Origin: an uncultured Pseudomonas sp.
GTDB taxonomy: Bacteria; Pseudomonadota; Gammaproteobacteria; Pseudomonadales; Pseudomonadaceae
Assembly: GCA_946886875.1 (NCBI GenBank)
Contig: CAMPJN010000084.1
Coordinates: 1 to 11,904, forward strand
Reading direction: 5' to 3'
DNA: 11,904 nucleotides
The first letter of the stretch is position 1. Each line of letters starts with the position of its first letter. The notes under the pieces are model-generated. The model was not told the DNA's origin. It did no database searches and saw only the letters and a list, made by a program, of their open reading frames with translations. Below, piece by piece: positions 6,202 through 11,904 of the stretch. Position numbers and translations under genes: made by a program.

Positions 6202-7335
6202 TCAGCGACTGCGCTCGACACGCCCGCCGGAACGCACCAGATAACCGGAGCCGCTTTCACAGAGCAGGCCATCACGCTGCACCGCCGGCAAAGCATTGAT
6301 ACCGTCGCGCAGGGAATAGGCGTCGAAGCCCAGCTGGGTCAGCAGAAACACCGCACTGGCGCTGCGTTTACCGCTATCGCAATAGCACAGGTAAGTGCGT
6401 TCCTTATCCAGCAGCCGTGCCTTCAGGCGCAGTAACTGCAGCGGCATATTCAGGGATTGCAGGGCATGGCCGCGCTCGTACTCCTCTTGCAAGCGGACAT
6501 CCAGCCATTGCGCACCGGCGCTGAGCAGGCGCGCGGCTTCACCAAGGGACACCTCATTGACCACCGGCGCCTTGAGCAAGGAAAAGAAGTCCTGGCGATC
6601 CAGACGCAGCACCACGCCGGCCTCGAGCAAGGTGACCGTGGCATTGCGCGGTCGGTCGGCAAGCAACGCCTCCTCACCGAAGCAGGCCCCCACCTCCAGT
6701 TCAGCCAGCACCTGATGATCGCTGCCCGCACCGCGGAATACTTCGGCACGACCACTTTTGAGGAAATAACAGCAGTCGCCGACATCCCCTTCATGCAGCA
6801 CCGTACTGCCGGCTGGCAACTCGACGCGCTGCAGCCGCGCAAGCATGGCGCGTACATTGGAGGGCGGCACCTTGGCGAACAGCGGGTTTTCCAACAAACG
6901 CTCCAGCCATTCCACTTCCTCGTGGTTCTGGCCGAGCTCCAGCAGCAGGTCCTGATAAGCCAAACGCCAGGTAACCAGGCGGTTCAGGGTGGCAGTATCG
7001 ATCGACAATACGCTGGCATCGCTTAGCGCCCGCGCTTCGTGCAAACGCGGCAGGCTCGGCGACAAGGGGTGGCAGCTGGCTTCGCTGCCGGCGCGCAGGT
7101 GCTGCTGTTTACCATCCGCTCCTTGCAGCAACAATTCGCCGGCCAACAGGTAATAGGTCAGGCGCGCCTGATCGCCCTGGCGGAACAACAGCTGCCCAGC
7201 CAACAAGGGGTGTGGCATCAGCTGGCTGCGCAATTCACGCCACTGCTGATCCGACAATACGTTCAGCGGAGTCAGGCTGCGCAGCTGCTCGGGATTCAGG
7301 GGTTCGTTCATTAAGTATCCAGGCTCGCTGGTCAT
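6202..7335 (-). CDS. Tandem cNMP-binding-like domains fused to a rhodanese domain
   Basis: This 377-residue cytoplasmic protein has three parts. Residues about 22-125 look like a degenerate cyclic-nucleotide-binding fold without a phosphate-binding cassette. Residues about 150-255 form a second, better preserved one, with the cassette GEEALLADRPRNA at 220-232. Residues about 262-350 form a rhodanese domain with LDVR at 278-281 and the active-site loop CDSGKRS starting at Cys319, which would carry a persulfide. There is no helix-turn-helix, so it is not a CRP-type DNA-binding regulator; a ligand-controlled sulfurtransferase is the natural reading, by inference. The ATG at 7335 overlaps the stop of the PLP-enzyme gene by four bases but lacks a ribosome binding site; an ATG at 7311 with GGA six bases upstream is an equally plausible start, which would remove eight residues. 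Confidence 0.9.
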   Translation of the reverse strand: MTSEPGYLMNEPLNPEQLRSLTPLNVLSDQQWRELRSQLMPHPLLAGQLLFRQGDQARLTYYLLAGELLLQGADGKQQHLRAGSEASCHPLSPSLPRLHEARALSDASVLSIDTATLNRLVTWRLAYQDLLLELGQNHEEVEWLERLLENPLFAKVPPSNVRAMLARLQRVELPAGSTVLHEGDVGDCCYFLKSGRAEVFRGAGSDHQVLAELEVGACFGEEALLADRPRNATVTLLEAGVVLRLDRQDFFSLLKAPVVNEVSLGEAARLLSAGAQWLDVRLQEEYERGHALQSLNMPLQLLRLKARLLDKERTYLCYCDSGKRSASAVFLLTQLGFDAYSLRDGINALPAVQRDGLLCESGSGYLVRSGGRVERSR

Positions 7336-8306
7336 GATTCAGTGTAGCCGGCCCGTGGCTCGGCTCGCGGACTATCGGTGTCTTGCTTGAGTATCGCCGC
7401 ATCGCGCCCCTGCAGCCCGCCGGTATGCAAAAAAACCAAACGGCAACCACGAGCAAAGTAACCGGCCTCTACATACTGGCGCAATGCTATTAACGCTTTT
7501 GCGGTGTAGACCGGCTCCAAGGGCAGTTGAGTAGCCGTTTCGCTCTGTTCGAGAAAATCCAGGAGAGGCGCATCCACCGCGGCGAAACCACCGCGACAGG
7601 CCTCAAGCAAGCGATAGTCGCAATCGCTCAGGCCCGCCTCCGTCAAAATCGCCTGCACCTGCTCGGCCACACCATGGTCGGCCGGCACCGCCATGGCTCC
7701 GTAGATCGGGTGAGTACCGGCTTCGCCGATCACTAAACCGGCCATGGTGGTGCCCGTGCCGACTGCCAACCATAAGCCGTGATAGTCGTCCCAGCCCAGC
7801 GCAGGCAGTTGCGCGCGGATCTGCCCAACCAACGGCGCACAGCCCAAAGCCCCAGGCACACCGCCGCCGCCTTCTGGCACCGGATGCAATTGCGGATAGC
7901 GCTCGCGCCAGGGCTGCCAGAATCCCGGCAGATGCCGCGCGCGGTAACCGCCGTAGCCGAGCCAGTGCAGTTGCATGCCGAAACGCTGCAGGTCACGCAC
8001 TGTAGGAGTGTCCTGCGGTGTACCGCGCAGCAAGCCGACCGTGGCAAAGTCGAAGCGCCGACCCGCCGCGGCCAAGGCATGCAGATGGTTTGAGTGGGCA
8101 CCGCCCAGGCTGATCAGTCCCTCGGCGCCAGCATCGACGGCAGCACGCAGATGTGGTGCGAGTTTGAACCATTTATTGCCGCTGATCAGCTCGTCTATCA
8201 GGTCCAGACGCAGCACCGCCAACTCTATGCCGGCACTCCGAGCCCAATCCAGAAACAGGGGTTGCAGCGGCGCCTTCGGTGCCCAATCGATCGCAGATAA
8301 CGGCAA
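7332..8306 (-). CDS. PLP enzyme of the ACC deaminase / D-cysteine desulfhydrase family
   Basis: This 324-residue enzyme belongs to the fold-type II PLP family of ACC deaminase and D-cysteine desulfhydrase. Lys45 in SGNKWFK should bind the cofactor; the GGAHSNH loop lies at 68-74, the phosphate-binding GTGTT at 183-187 and HTGGLQG at 294-300. By motif alignment, Tyr267 matches Tyr294 of ACC deaminase, but the two positions known to mark true ACC deaminases (Glu295 and Leu322) are Thr268 and Thr295 here. It is therefore more likely a desulfhydrase-like enzyme or one with another amino-acid substrate. The start is a TTG at 8306: an in-frame TAA lies two codons before it and no ATG precedes the conserved N-terminus. 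It begins three bases after the coiled-coil gene and overlaps the rhodanese-fusion gene by four bases. Confidence 0.88.
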   Translation of the reverse strand: MPLSAIDWAPKAPLQPLFLDWARSAGIELAVLRLDLIDELISGNKWFKLAPHLRAAVDAGAEGLISLGGAHSNHLHALAAAGRRFDFATVGLLRGTPQDTPTVRDLQRFGMQLHWLGYGGYRARHLPGFWQPWRERYPQLHPVPEGGGGVPGALGCAPLVGQIRAQLPALGWDDYHGLWLAVGTGTTMAGLVIGEAGTHPIYGAMAVPADHGVAEQVQAILTEAGLSDCDYRLLEACRGGFAAVDAPLLDFLEQSETATQLPLEPVYTAKALIALRQYVEAGYFARGCRLVFLHTGGLQGRDAAILKQDTDSPRAEPRAGYTES

Positions 8307-8309
8307 GGC

Positions 8310-9680
8310 TTAGCTGACTGTACGTAGACGGCTGCTGGCCTTATGGCGCGCACAGCAATTGGACTCGCCGAGGGTAAAGCGGCTGGGGGTGTCGATACGG
8401 TCGATGGGGATGGCGCAACGCTCACCGCTGGGCAGCTTGGCCTCGCAAGTCGGTTGCTGATAGTGGCTCAGCCATTGGCTGTACTGCGCCTCGGAGACGA
8501 AGCATTTGGCGGCCACATAGGCCATGGGGTTGTCCTGATAACGGGCGATATCCTGCAGGGCAATGGTCAGGTGCCCGGCGCCCGGATGATAGACCACAAA
8601 AACCACGCCCAGCTTGGCCAGACGATCGAGAATCTGTTCGCCGCTCTGCCCGGCCAGCTCGTTGTGCTCGCGCTTGAGCCGCGCGATCTCCTGCTGCAAC
8701 TGGGTGTCCTGTTCCTTGCTGTACGCCAGCTCGACATCGCGAATGGCGATCTGCTCCTTGTACTCGACCACCGCCGAAGCGATTTTCGCCTGCATCTCGG
8801 CCTCGAGTTGGGCGCGCAGCATATCGTCCTTGCCGCGACCGTGATGCTCCAACGCACGCAGCTGTTCACTCATTTCTTCGCGCGAACGTTGAAAACTCGC
8901 TGCCTGAGCGGCGAGCTGTTCCTTGAGGCTGGCATTCAAGGCTTCCTGTTGCTGCAAGGCTTGATGCAGGCCGTGGATCTGCGCTTGCAGGTTCTTGCTT
9001 TGCGCCTCGTTGAGCTGCTTGAGCTTGGCCAACTCGTCTTCGTGCGCCTGGGTCAGGCTGGTAATGCGCAAACGCTGCTGCTTGATCAGCAGCGCCGCTT
9101 TCTGGCGCTGCTCCCGGTCGAGCTTCTCAGTCTCGATGTCGGCCACTTCCTGGGCCGCGTCCGGTGCATACCACTTGTCCTCGGAGGCCATTTGCAGACG
9201 CTCGGGCGCCAGCGCCTGGGCGCTGTCGTCCTCGACCAACAAACCCAGCGCATTGCGTTTGGCGGCATCGCGCAGCAAGACCAGATCGTTTTTCCCGGGC
9301 GCCAGGCTCGGGTCCCATAGGTGCATCTGGTGCCAGGACACCGGGCATTGACTACGGCATGCCAGACGAATCGGCCCGGCTCCAAGATCGGGGCCGCGCC
9401 CAGCGCGTTCGGCCAGATGTTGCAGGGGAATATTCCAGCCTGAATCCGGAGCGCCTTTTTCGTCGAAATCCAGATAGAAGAACACCGCCGACTTGATCAA
9501 CAGCCGCGGATTGATCAGCACATAAGCCACGCGCATCTGCTGGTCGGCGAACTCGGGCATATTGACGATGCCGTCGAGCAGTGCCTCGAATTCGGGAAAG
9601 AGCATTTCCTTGCAGATGCCGCCCCGCTCGCTAAAGAACATCACGGCCTCGACCATCTGCGCTTTGTTCTGCATGCTCAT
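8310..9680 (-). CDS. Long coiled-coil protein with Cys/His-rich C-terminus, function unknown
   Basis: This 456-residue protein resembles conserved Pseudomonas proteins of unknown function that I recall being loosely labelled as chromosome-partitioning proteins; there is no Walker ATP-binding motif to support a ParA role. Residues 1-165 form a globular N-terminal domain with a compact motif CRSQCPVSWHQMHLWDP (108-124). Residues about 180-345 are rich in Gln, Glu, Lys, Ala and Leu with no proline, typical of a long coiled coil. Residues 346-456 form a second globular part with C412, C422, C442, C443 and H446, a possible metal site. No membrane segment or signal peptide is seen. The ATG at 9680 has a GAGAG-like purine stretch upstream; another ATG lies two codons in. 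It heads the unit with the PLP enzyme (three-base gap) and the rhodanese fusion. Confidence 0.85.
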   Translation of the reverse strand: MSMQNKAQMVEAVMFFSERGGICKEMLFPEFEALLDGIVNMPEFADQQMRVAYVLINPRLLIKSAVFFYLDFDEKGAPDSGWNIPLQHLAERAGRGPDLGAGPIRLACRSQCPVSWHQMHLWDPSLAPGKNDLVLLRDAAKRNALGLLVEDDSAQALAPERLQMASEDKWYAPDAAQEVADIETEKLDREQRQKAALLIKQQRLRITSLTQAHEDELAKLKQLNEAQSKNLQAQIHGLHQALQQQEALNASLKEQLAAQAASFQRSREEMSEQLRALEHHGRGKDDMLRAQLEAEMQAKIASAVVEYKEQIAIRDVELAYSKEQDTQLQQEIARLKREHNELAGQSGEQILDRLAKLGVVFVVYHPGAGHLTIALQDIARYQDNPMAYVAAKCFVSEAQYSQWLSHYQQPTCEAKLPSGERCAIPIDRIDTPSRFTLGESNCCARHKASSRLRTVS

Positions 9681-9701
9681 CGGCTTCTCTCTAGACCAGA
9701 A

Positions 9702-9748
9702 AAGCGGTCACGACCGCTTAGCGAGTGGCCCGCGGAGAATCCACGGGC
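9702..9748 (-). promoter_or_regulatory. Two tandem hairpins in the leader of the coiled-coil gene
   Basis: On the minus strand GCCCGTGG and CCGCGGGC (9748-9728) form an eight-pair stem, one pair being G-U, with a five-base loop. After eight bases AAGCGGTC and GACCGCTT (9719-9702) form a second perfect hairpin running into TTTTC. The second ends about 20 bases before the ATG at 9680. It resembles a weak intrinsic terminator and could be an attenuator, the end of a small RNA, or simply a translation-control structure. The pairing is seen directly; any regulatory role is inference. Confidence 0.4.
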
Positions 9749-9775
9749 ACCCTGTATTTCAGGCGCAATGCCTAT

Positions 9776-9792
9776 GTCTAGGCAAGTCTAGG
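9776..9792. repeat. Direct repeat of GTCTAGG, one helical turn apart
   Basis: GTCTAGG occurs at 9776-9782 and again at 9786-9792, with starts ten bases apart, so both copies face the same side of the helix. It lies in the probable promoter region of the coiled-coil gene, around a weak minus-strand TAGACT box. Such spacing fits tandem binding of a regulator, but a short repeat like this can also arise by chance. Confidence 0.3.
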
Positions 9793-9823
9793 GGAAAAAC
9801 CAAGGCCAGCAATGTGATTGGGT

Positions 9824-9840
9824 TGGCAGTCGCTCTGCCA
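9824..9840. repeat. Short inverted repeat in the intergenic region
   Basis: TGGCAG (9824-9829) and CTGCCA (9835-9840) are perfect inverted arms around five bases. It lies between the terminator candidate at 9869-9898 and the GTCTAGG repeats. No T-run follows, so it is not a terminator; it could be an operator for the coiled-coil gene or be incidental. Confidence 0.25.
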
Positions 9841-9868
9841 CCGAGCCGAGCAAACCCGCGGCAGCGCG

Positions 9869-9898
9869 AAAAATGTGACGCAATAGTGCATCGCGTCA
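9869..9898 (-). terminator. Probable Rho-independent terminator after the NTF2-like gene
   Basis: On the minus strand TGACGC (9898-9893) pairs with GCGTCA (9881-9876), and the intervening bases extend the stem to about ten pairs including two G-U pairs, closing with a three-base loop. The stem is followed by CA and five T residues (9873-9869). It lies about 80 bases past the stop of the NTF2-like gene at 9980 and would separate the fadH side from the coiled-coil unit. Confidence 0.5.
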
Positions 9899-9929
9899 GG
9901 GCTTATGAAAGTTTCGAGCGCAGCAGTGA

Positions 9930-9947
9930 GACCGCCTTCAGGCGGTC
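9930..9947. other. Hairpin downstream of the NTF2-like gene
   Basis: GACCGCC (9930-9936) and GGCGGTC (9941-9947) form a perfect seven-pair stem with a four-base loop. It lies 33 bases past the NTF2-like stop codon. No T-run follows on either strand, so by itself it is not an intrinsic terminator; it may stabilise the 3' end of the message ahead of the better terminator candidate at 9869-9898. Confidence 0.4.
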
Positions 9948-9979
9948 GCACCAGACAACGGGCGTTTATTCAAAAGCTT

Positions 9980-10408
9980 TCAGCCCTTCGCAGCGCTCAG
10001 AAACGGCGCCAAACGCTTGCCCATCTCATCGCCGAGGGCTTGCAGGCCACTCATCGGCCGGATCATCACTTCGAACTCGACGATTTTGCCGTCTTCGTCG
10101 AAGCGAATCAGGTCGATTCCCTTCAGTTCACGCTCACCGACCTTGGCGCTGAATTCCAACACCGCGCTGAGACCATCGGCCGTCGCCAACTCGCGGTGAT
10201 AGGTGAAATCCTCGAACACCTGGCTCACGGTGTTGAGGATCATCGACACCACTGGCGCGCCCGCGTAGGGCTTGAAGGCCATCGGCGAGCGAAACACCGC
10301 CTGCGGGTGCAGCAACTGCTGCAACGTGCGCAGATCGTTGCTGGCGATCAGCTCGTGCCACTGCGCGAGCGCAGCGGCGGCCTTGGCTTGCATCGGTAAC
10401 GAAGACAT
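9980..10408 (-). CDS. NTF2/SnoaL-like protein
   Basis: This 142-residue protein has the pattern of the SnoaL-like branch of the NTF2-like superfamily, small cone-shaped alpha+beta proteins that bind or isomerise hydrophobic ligands. The N-terminal helix with WHELIASNDLRTLQQLLHP (residues 18-36), then FRSPM, and the C-terminal strand pair around IDLIRFDEDGKIVEFEVMIR (95-114) are typical. The catalytic activity cannot be told from the sequence. The ATG at 10408 is preceded by AGGTG six bases upstream; a GTG at 10417 is less likely. It lies 55 bases downstream of fadH in the same direction, so it may be co-transcribed and act on a fatty-acyl or enoyl compound, but this is inference from position only. 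Confidence 0.87.
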   Translation of the reverse strand: MSSLPMQAKAAAALAQWHELIASNDLRTLQQLLHPQAVFRSPMAFKPYAGAPVVSMILNTVSQVFEDFTYHRELATADGLSAVLEFSAKVGERELKGIDLIRFDEDGKIVEFEVMIRPMSGLQALGDEMGKRLAPFLSAAKG

Positions 10409-10463
10409 AGTGGGCACCTTGTTATTGTTATGGACGGTTATGCGGCCTGTCCGTTACTACCTA

Positions 10464-11904
10464 TCAGAGCGCTGCAGCTAGACGCGAGCCCTGATCGATC
10501 GCACGTTTGGCGTCCAGTTCGGCGGCCACATCGGCACCGCCGATCAAGTGAACCGTCTGACCCGCGGCGAGCAACTCGTCCTGCAGCTCACGCAGTGGGT
10601 CCTGACCGGCGCAGACGATGATCGTATCCACCGGCAGCAGCTGCGATTCGCCTTCGCCAATGCGGATATGCAGGCCGTTATCGTCGACTTTCAGGTACTC
10701 GACCGAATTGAGCATCTGCACGTTCTTGTTCTTCAGCCCGGTGCGGTGAATCCAGCCAGTGGTTTTACCCAGGCCGTCGCCGACCTTGGATTTCTTGCGC
10801 TGCAGCAGAAACACCTGACGCGCCGCCGGATGCGGATGGGCCTGGACGCCAGCCACGCCGCCACGAGCTTCCAGCGCGGTGTCGATGCCCCACTCCTTCC
10901 AGAACTCGTCACGGTTGAGGCTGGTGGACTCGCCCTGATGGGTGATGAACTCGGAGACATCGAAACCGATACCGCCGGCGCCAATCACTGCGACCTGCTG
11001 GCCGACCGGCTTGCGCTGCAGGATGGCGTCCAGGTAACTGATCACCTTGGGATTGTCGATGCCAGGAATCGCCGGGGTGCGCGGGGCGATACCGGTGGCC
11101 AGGATAACCTCGTCGAAACCGCCCTCAGCCAGCTCGGCGGCCGAAACACGGGTATTCAGGCGCAGATCGACGCCGGTGGTCTCCAGCTTGCGCTTGAAGT
11201 AGCGCAGGGTTTCAAAGAACTCCTCCTTGCCCGGTACGCGCTTGGCCACGTTGAACTGGCCGCCGATTTCGCCAGCCGAATCGAACAGGGTCACGCTATG
11301 GCCACGCTCGGCCGCCACGGTGGCGGCGGACAGCCCGGCAGGACCGGCACCGACCACGGCGATCTTCTTCACGTTGGTGGTCGGAATGTAGTTCAGCTCG
11401 GTCTCGTGGCAGGCGCGCGGGTTGACCAGACAGCTGGTCAGCTTGCCGCCGAAGGTGTGGTCCAGGCAGGCCTGGTTGCAACCGATGCAGGTGTTGATTT
11501 CATCGCTGCGGCCGGCCGCGGCCTTGCTGACGAATTCCGGGTCGGCGAGGAACGGCCGAGCCATGGAGACCATATCGGCATCGCCTTCGGCCAGCACCTG
11601 CTCGGCGATCTCCGGCGTATTGATACGGTTGGTGGTGATCAGCGGAATGCTCACCTCGCCACGTAGCTTGGCAGTGACCTTGGTGAAGGCCGCACGCGGC
11701 ACCTTGGTGGCGATGGTCGGAATGCGCGCCTCGTGCCAGCCGATACCGGTGTTGATGATAGTCGCGCCAGCTTGTTCGATGGCCTTGGCCAGCAGCACTA
11801 TCTCATCCCAGGTGCTGCCGCCCTCGACCAGATCGAGCATCGACAGGCGATAGATGAAGATGAAGTACTGGCCCACGGCCTCACGCACACGGCGAACGAT
11901 TACT
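10464..11904 (-). CDS. fadH: 2,4-dienoyl-CoA reductase, C-terminal part (cut by window edge)
   Basis: These are the last 479 residues of an NADPH-dependent 2,4-dienoyl-CoA reductase, which reduces dienoyl-CoA intermediates so that unsaturated fatty acids can enter beta-oxidation. The E. coli enzyme is about 670 residues, so roughly the first 195, including much of the FMN barrel and the catalytic tyrosine, lie outside. Visible are the end of the barrel with the catalytic-type histidine in GWHEARIPT (His codon 11733-11735), the 4Fe-4S motif CxxCxxxC plus a fourth Cys eleven residues on (about 11489-11430), the FAD-site GAGPAG (near 11340) and a second dinucleotide motif GAGGIG (near 10980). 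The frame is intact and ends in TGA at 10464. The related trimethylamine dehydrogenase-type oxidoreductases share this layout, but the sequence reads as FadH. Confidence 0.95.
   Translation of the reverse strand, partial: VIVRRVREAVGQYFIFIYRLSMLDLVEGGSTWDEIVLLAKAIEQAGATIINTGIGWHEARIPTIATKVPRAAFTKVTAKLRGEVSIPLITTNRINTPEIAEQVLAEGDADMVSMARPFLADPEFVSKAAAGRSDEINTCIGCNQACLDHTFGGKLTSCLVNPRACHETELNYIPTTNVKKIAVVGAGPAGLSAATVAAERGHSVTLFDSAGEIGGQFNVAKRVPGKEEFFETLRYFKRKLETTGVDLRLNTRVSAAELAEGGFDEVILATGIAPRTPAIPGIDNPKVISYLDAILQRKPVGQQVAVIGAGGIGFDVSEFITHQGESTSLNRDEFWKEWGIDTALEARGGVAGVQAHPHPAARQVFLLQRKKSKVGDGLGKTTGWIHRTGLKNKNVQMLNSVEYLKVDDNGLHIRIGEGESQLLPVDTIIVCAGQDPLRELQDELLAAGQTVHLIGGADVAAELDAKRAIDQGSRLAAAL

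Noticed and set aside
6202..7335. CRP/FNR-type transcription regulator
   Set aside because: The C-terminal part is a rhodanese domain; no helix-turn-helix is present.
8343..9320. Plus-strand open frame of 325 codons, Leu/Ala-rich
   Set aside because: It is the complement of the coiled-coil gene; the repetitive composition mirrors the Gln/Glu/Lys codons of that gene.
8310..9680. ParA-type chromosome-partitioning ATPase
   Set aside because: No Walker A or B motif is present; the similarity is only to proteins loosely labelled that way.
9681..9979. A hidden small gene in the 299-base gap
   Set aside because: No short frame with a ribosome binding site and convincing composition was found; the region holds dyads, repeats and a terminator candidate instead.
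10548..11666. Plus-strand open frame of 372 codons
   Set aside because: It is antisense to fadH, whose iron-sulfur and nucleotide motifs are intact.

Overview
The window looks like chromosome from a Pseudomonas-type gammaproteobacterium. It is GC-rich and compact, and the gene order pepN / DUF2797 / DUF1315 / rhomboid / phosphoesterase / nadK, with fadH nearby, is one I associate with Pseudomonas. All assignments come from reading the sequence; no database search was run. Almost everything lies on the minus strand, with one plus-strand gene (DUF1853). No RNA gene, insertion sequence, prophage or CRISPR array was seen.

Positions 1-4961 (minus strand, read right to left) hold a tightly packed cluster. 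It runs nadK (NAD kinase), then a PPP-family metallophosphoesterase starting directly after the nadK stop codon, then a GlpG-type rhomboid protease (4-base overlap), a DUF1315/YeaC-like protein, a DUF2797 protein with a cysteine-rich region and a GIY-YIG-like stretch (1-base overlap), and the N-terminal 348 codons of aminopeptidase N (pepN), cut by the window edge. A sigma-70-like promoter overlapping a perfect dyad lies upstream of nadK.

Positions 5114-6097 hold a DUF1853 gene on the plus strand, divergent from nadK. A 104-base convergent gap with two hairpins (a possible REP-like relic) separates it from the next cluster.

Positions 6202-9680 (minus strand) hold a three-gene unit: a long coiled-coil protein with a Cys/His-rich tail, a PLP enzyme of the ACC deaminase / D-cysteine desulfhydrase family that lacks the ACC-deaminase signature residues, and a fusion of two cyclic-nucleotide-binding-like domains with a rhodanese domain. 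A PLP enzyme that could release sulfide, coupled to a sulfurtransferase with an apparent ligand sensor, is the most suggestive functional association in the window, but it is inference. The 299-base gap upstream (9681-9979) holds a probable terminator for the preceding gene and several dyads, including two tandem hairpins just before the coiled-coil gene.

Positions 9980-11904 (minus strand) hold a small NTF2/SnoaL-like protein downstream of the C-terminal 479 residues of 2,4-dienoyl-CoA reductase (fadH), an auxiliary beta-oxidation enzyme cut by the right edge.
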